64,000 nt of DNA, from contig CP166133.1 in the NCBI GenBank assembly GCA_041228285.1, positions 2,513,380 through 2,577,379 on the forward strand, given 5' to 3'. The notes below the pieces were generated by a model. It did no database searches and had not been told where the DNA came from. It saw only the letters and a program-made list of their open reading frames with translations. The position numbers and the translations under genes were made by a program. Position 1 is the first letter of the stretch. Each line of letters opens with the position of its first letter. Origin of the DNA: Neisseriaceae bacterium CLB008 (lineage in GTDB: Bacteria > Pseudomonadota > Gammaproteobacteria > Burkholderiales > Neisseriaceae). This document shows positions 63,236-64,000 of this stretch, piece after piece.

Positions 63236-64000
63236 TTAAAAGCCACTCATGTCGTTTAACATGATGCCCAAACCCAAGCCTTGCTGCTTATGGTTGTAAT
63301 CCAATAGGTTTTCACCATAGCCATTAAAGTAGCGCACATAGCCGCGTAGCTTGCCGTTGATGGGGAAGGTATAGTCCAGCTGCAGCATACCGCGATTGTA
63401 CTCGGGGTTATAGCGCGCCGTGGCCACAATCGTATCCTTATTGTGCACATACAAAACCTTCAGGTCGCCATAGCCCATGTAGTGGCTGATGTCGGGATTA
63501 TTGTCGTCCTTAGACGGAATCCGCCACCACAGGCGCGGCAAGATGCTCCAATTGCCTTTTTCAATCCCCGCCATCGCATACACCCGATTCCACGAACGCG
63601 ACCACGGCTCGCTACGGCCATTAGACTGATGCACATAACCGGCACCCAGCATGCGTAGCTTAAAGCCCCAAGGCAAGTCTAAGCGCGCCGGCTGAGTAAT
63701 AAAGAATTCTGGCTCATAGTCGGTATTGCGAAACGGCGCCGACCACTCGTGGTTGTACACCTGCCAGTTAGACTGCTGCGAATAAGCAAACCACAGGTCG
63801 GCACGGGTATCGAATAAATCTTCCCAAACCTTGGTCTTAAACGACAGCTGGAATTTGGTTTCAACCCGCTGCATGTCGTCGCCGTACATTGGCGCCGGAC
63901 CCAAAGAAGGCGTGGTCGGATTTTTATTAGGGCGGTGCATCATCCACAACGGCATCAAATAATTAGGCTTGTGCGTGCGTAAGCTAAACGTCCCTGCAGG
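63236..64000 (-). CDS. pldA: Outer-membrane phospholipase A1, C-terminal part (runs off window end)
   Basis: Integral outer-membrane enzyme that hydrolyses phospholipids when membrane asymmetry is lost. The frame stays open to the window edge, so the N-terminus is missing. It covers the last 254 residues, with alternating beta strands of the 12-stranded barrel. The active-site set is visible in YVHQSNGRSEPWSRSWNRV: His and Ser in HQSNGRS and the Asn 14 residues after the His. The first visible residues (SLRTHKPNYLMPLW) match the usual family entry to the barrel. The C-terminal residue is Phe, as expected for BAM recognition. Confidence 0.93.
   Translation of the reverse strand, partial: PAGTFSLRTHKPNYLMPLWMMHRPNKNPTTPSLGPAPMYGDDMQRVETKFQLSFKTKVWEDLFDTRADLWFAYSQQSNWQVYNHEWSAPFRNTDYEPEFFITQPARLDLPWGFKLRMLGAGYVHQSNGRSEPWSRSWNRVYAMAGIEKGNWSILPRLWWRIPSKDDNNPDISHYMGYGDLKVLYVHNKDTIVATARYNPEYNRGMLQLDYTFPINGKLRGYVRYFNGYGENLLDYNHKQQGLGLGIMLNDMSGF

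Overview
This window reads as ordinary chromosome of a betaproteobacterium, most likely of the order Neisseriales. That placement is an inference from gene content and order: a fused biotin ligase/type III pantothenate kinase gene, a petABC-sspA-sspB cluster, gluQ, a class 2 dihydroorotate dehydrogenase (pyrD), and a GT52-type (lipooligosaccharide sialyltransferase-like) gene. There is no phage, integron, CRISPR array or intact insertion sequence. Coding density is high and most intergenic hairpins are simple Rho-independent terminators.

Layout. 0-2.9 kb: pyrG, a doubtful small ORF, and rpmB-rpmG with a good promoter. 3-5 kb: two glycosyltransferases (GT52-like, GT8-like) with ATGA overlap. 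5-7.5 kb: a membrane protein, purU and folD on the minus strand. 7.7-8.7 kb: a tRNA-Pro/Arg/His cassette present twice, each copy with its own promoter and terminator. 8.7-14.2 kb: a universal stress protein, then thioesterase-TerB-like-xerC, gluQ, and tsaB-rimI-UDG-like. 14.2-19 kb: a minus-strand unit petA-petB-petC-kinase-like-sspA-sspB. 19-22.2 kb: a Nif3-like gene, groEL and groES (sigma-32-type promoter), then tRNA-Asn. 22.3-29.8 kb: rne; divergently rluC-HAD-sppA-pyrD-SlyB-like lipoprotein. 29.8-30.5 kb: a repeat-rich, gene-free patch. 30.5-34.3 kb: a double-domain Lrp-type regulator divergent from an MHS transporter and an amidase. 34.5-43.9 kb: ettA, a thioredoxin-like protein, an AEC transporter, an S9 peptidase, a nucleotidase-like HAD, transaldolase, hldC-like and birA-coaX. 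43.9-45.4 kb: LysR/YdcZ divergent pair.

45.4-57.8 kb is the main accessory block: a complete catechol ortho-cleavage (beta-ketoadipate) operon on the minus strand, in the order AAHS transporter-benD-pcaD-catB-catC-catA-pcaI-pcaJ-pcaF. It is followed by the decayed C-terminus of another AAHS transporter and then an intact AAHS transporter. Upstream lie two tandem, closely similar IclR-family regulators. Together these genes would import an aromatic acid, oxidise the benzoate cis-diol to catechol, and convert catechol through muconate, muconolactone and 3-oxoadipate to succinyl-CoA and acetyl-CoA. The benABC dioxygenase is not in the window. Both IclR genes carry the same operator layout, with 15-bp sites resembling the Pseudomonas PcaR site. 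The second lacks the divergent gene that the layout implies.

57.8-64 kb: lysP, a 3-hydroxyacyl-CoA dehydrogenase, aspS, a DUF502 membrane protein and the 3' part of pldA (phospholipase A1), which runs off the window end.

I found no clearly new multi-gene system. The most interesting items are the duplicated IclR operator layout with a lost divergent partner, a promoter that appears to lie in the loop of the groEL terminator, the repeat-rich patch near 30 kb, and the amidase/MHS/double-Lrp cluster.
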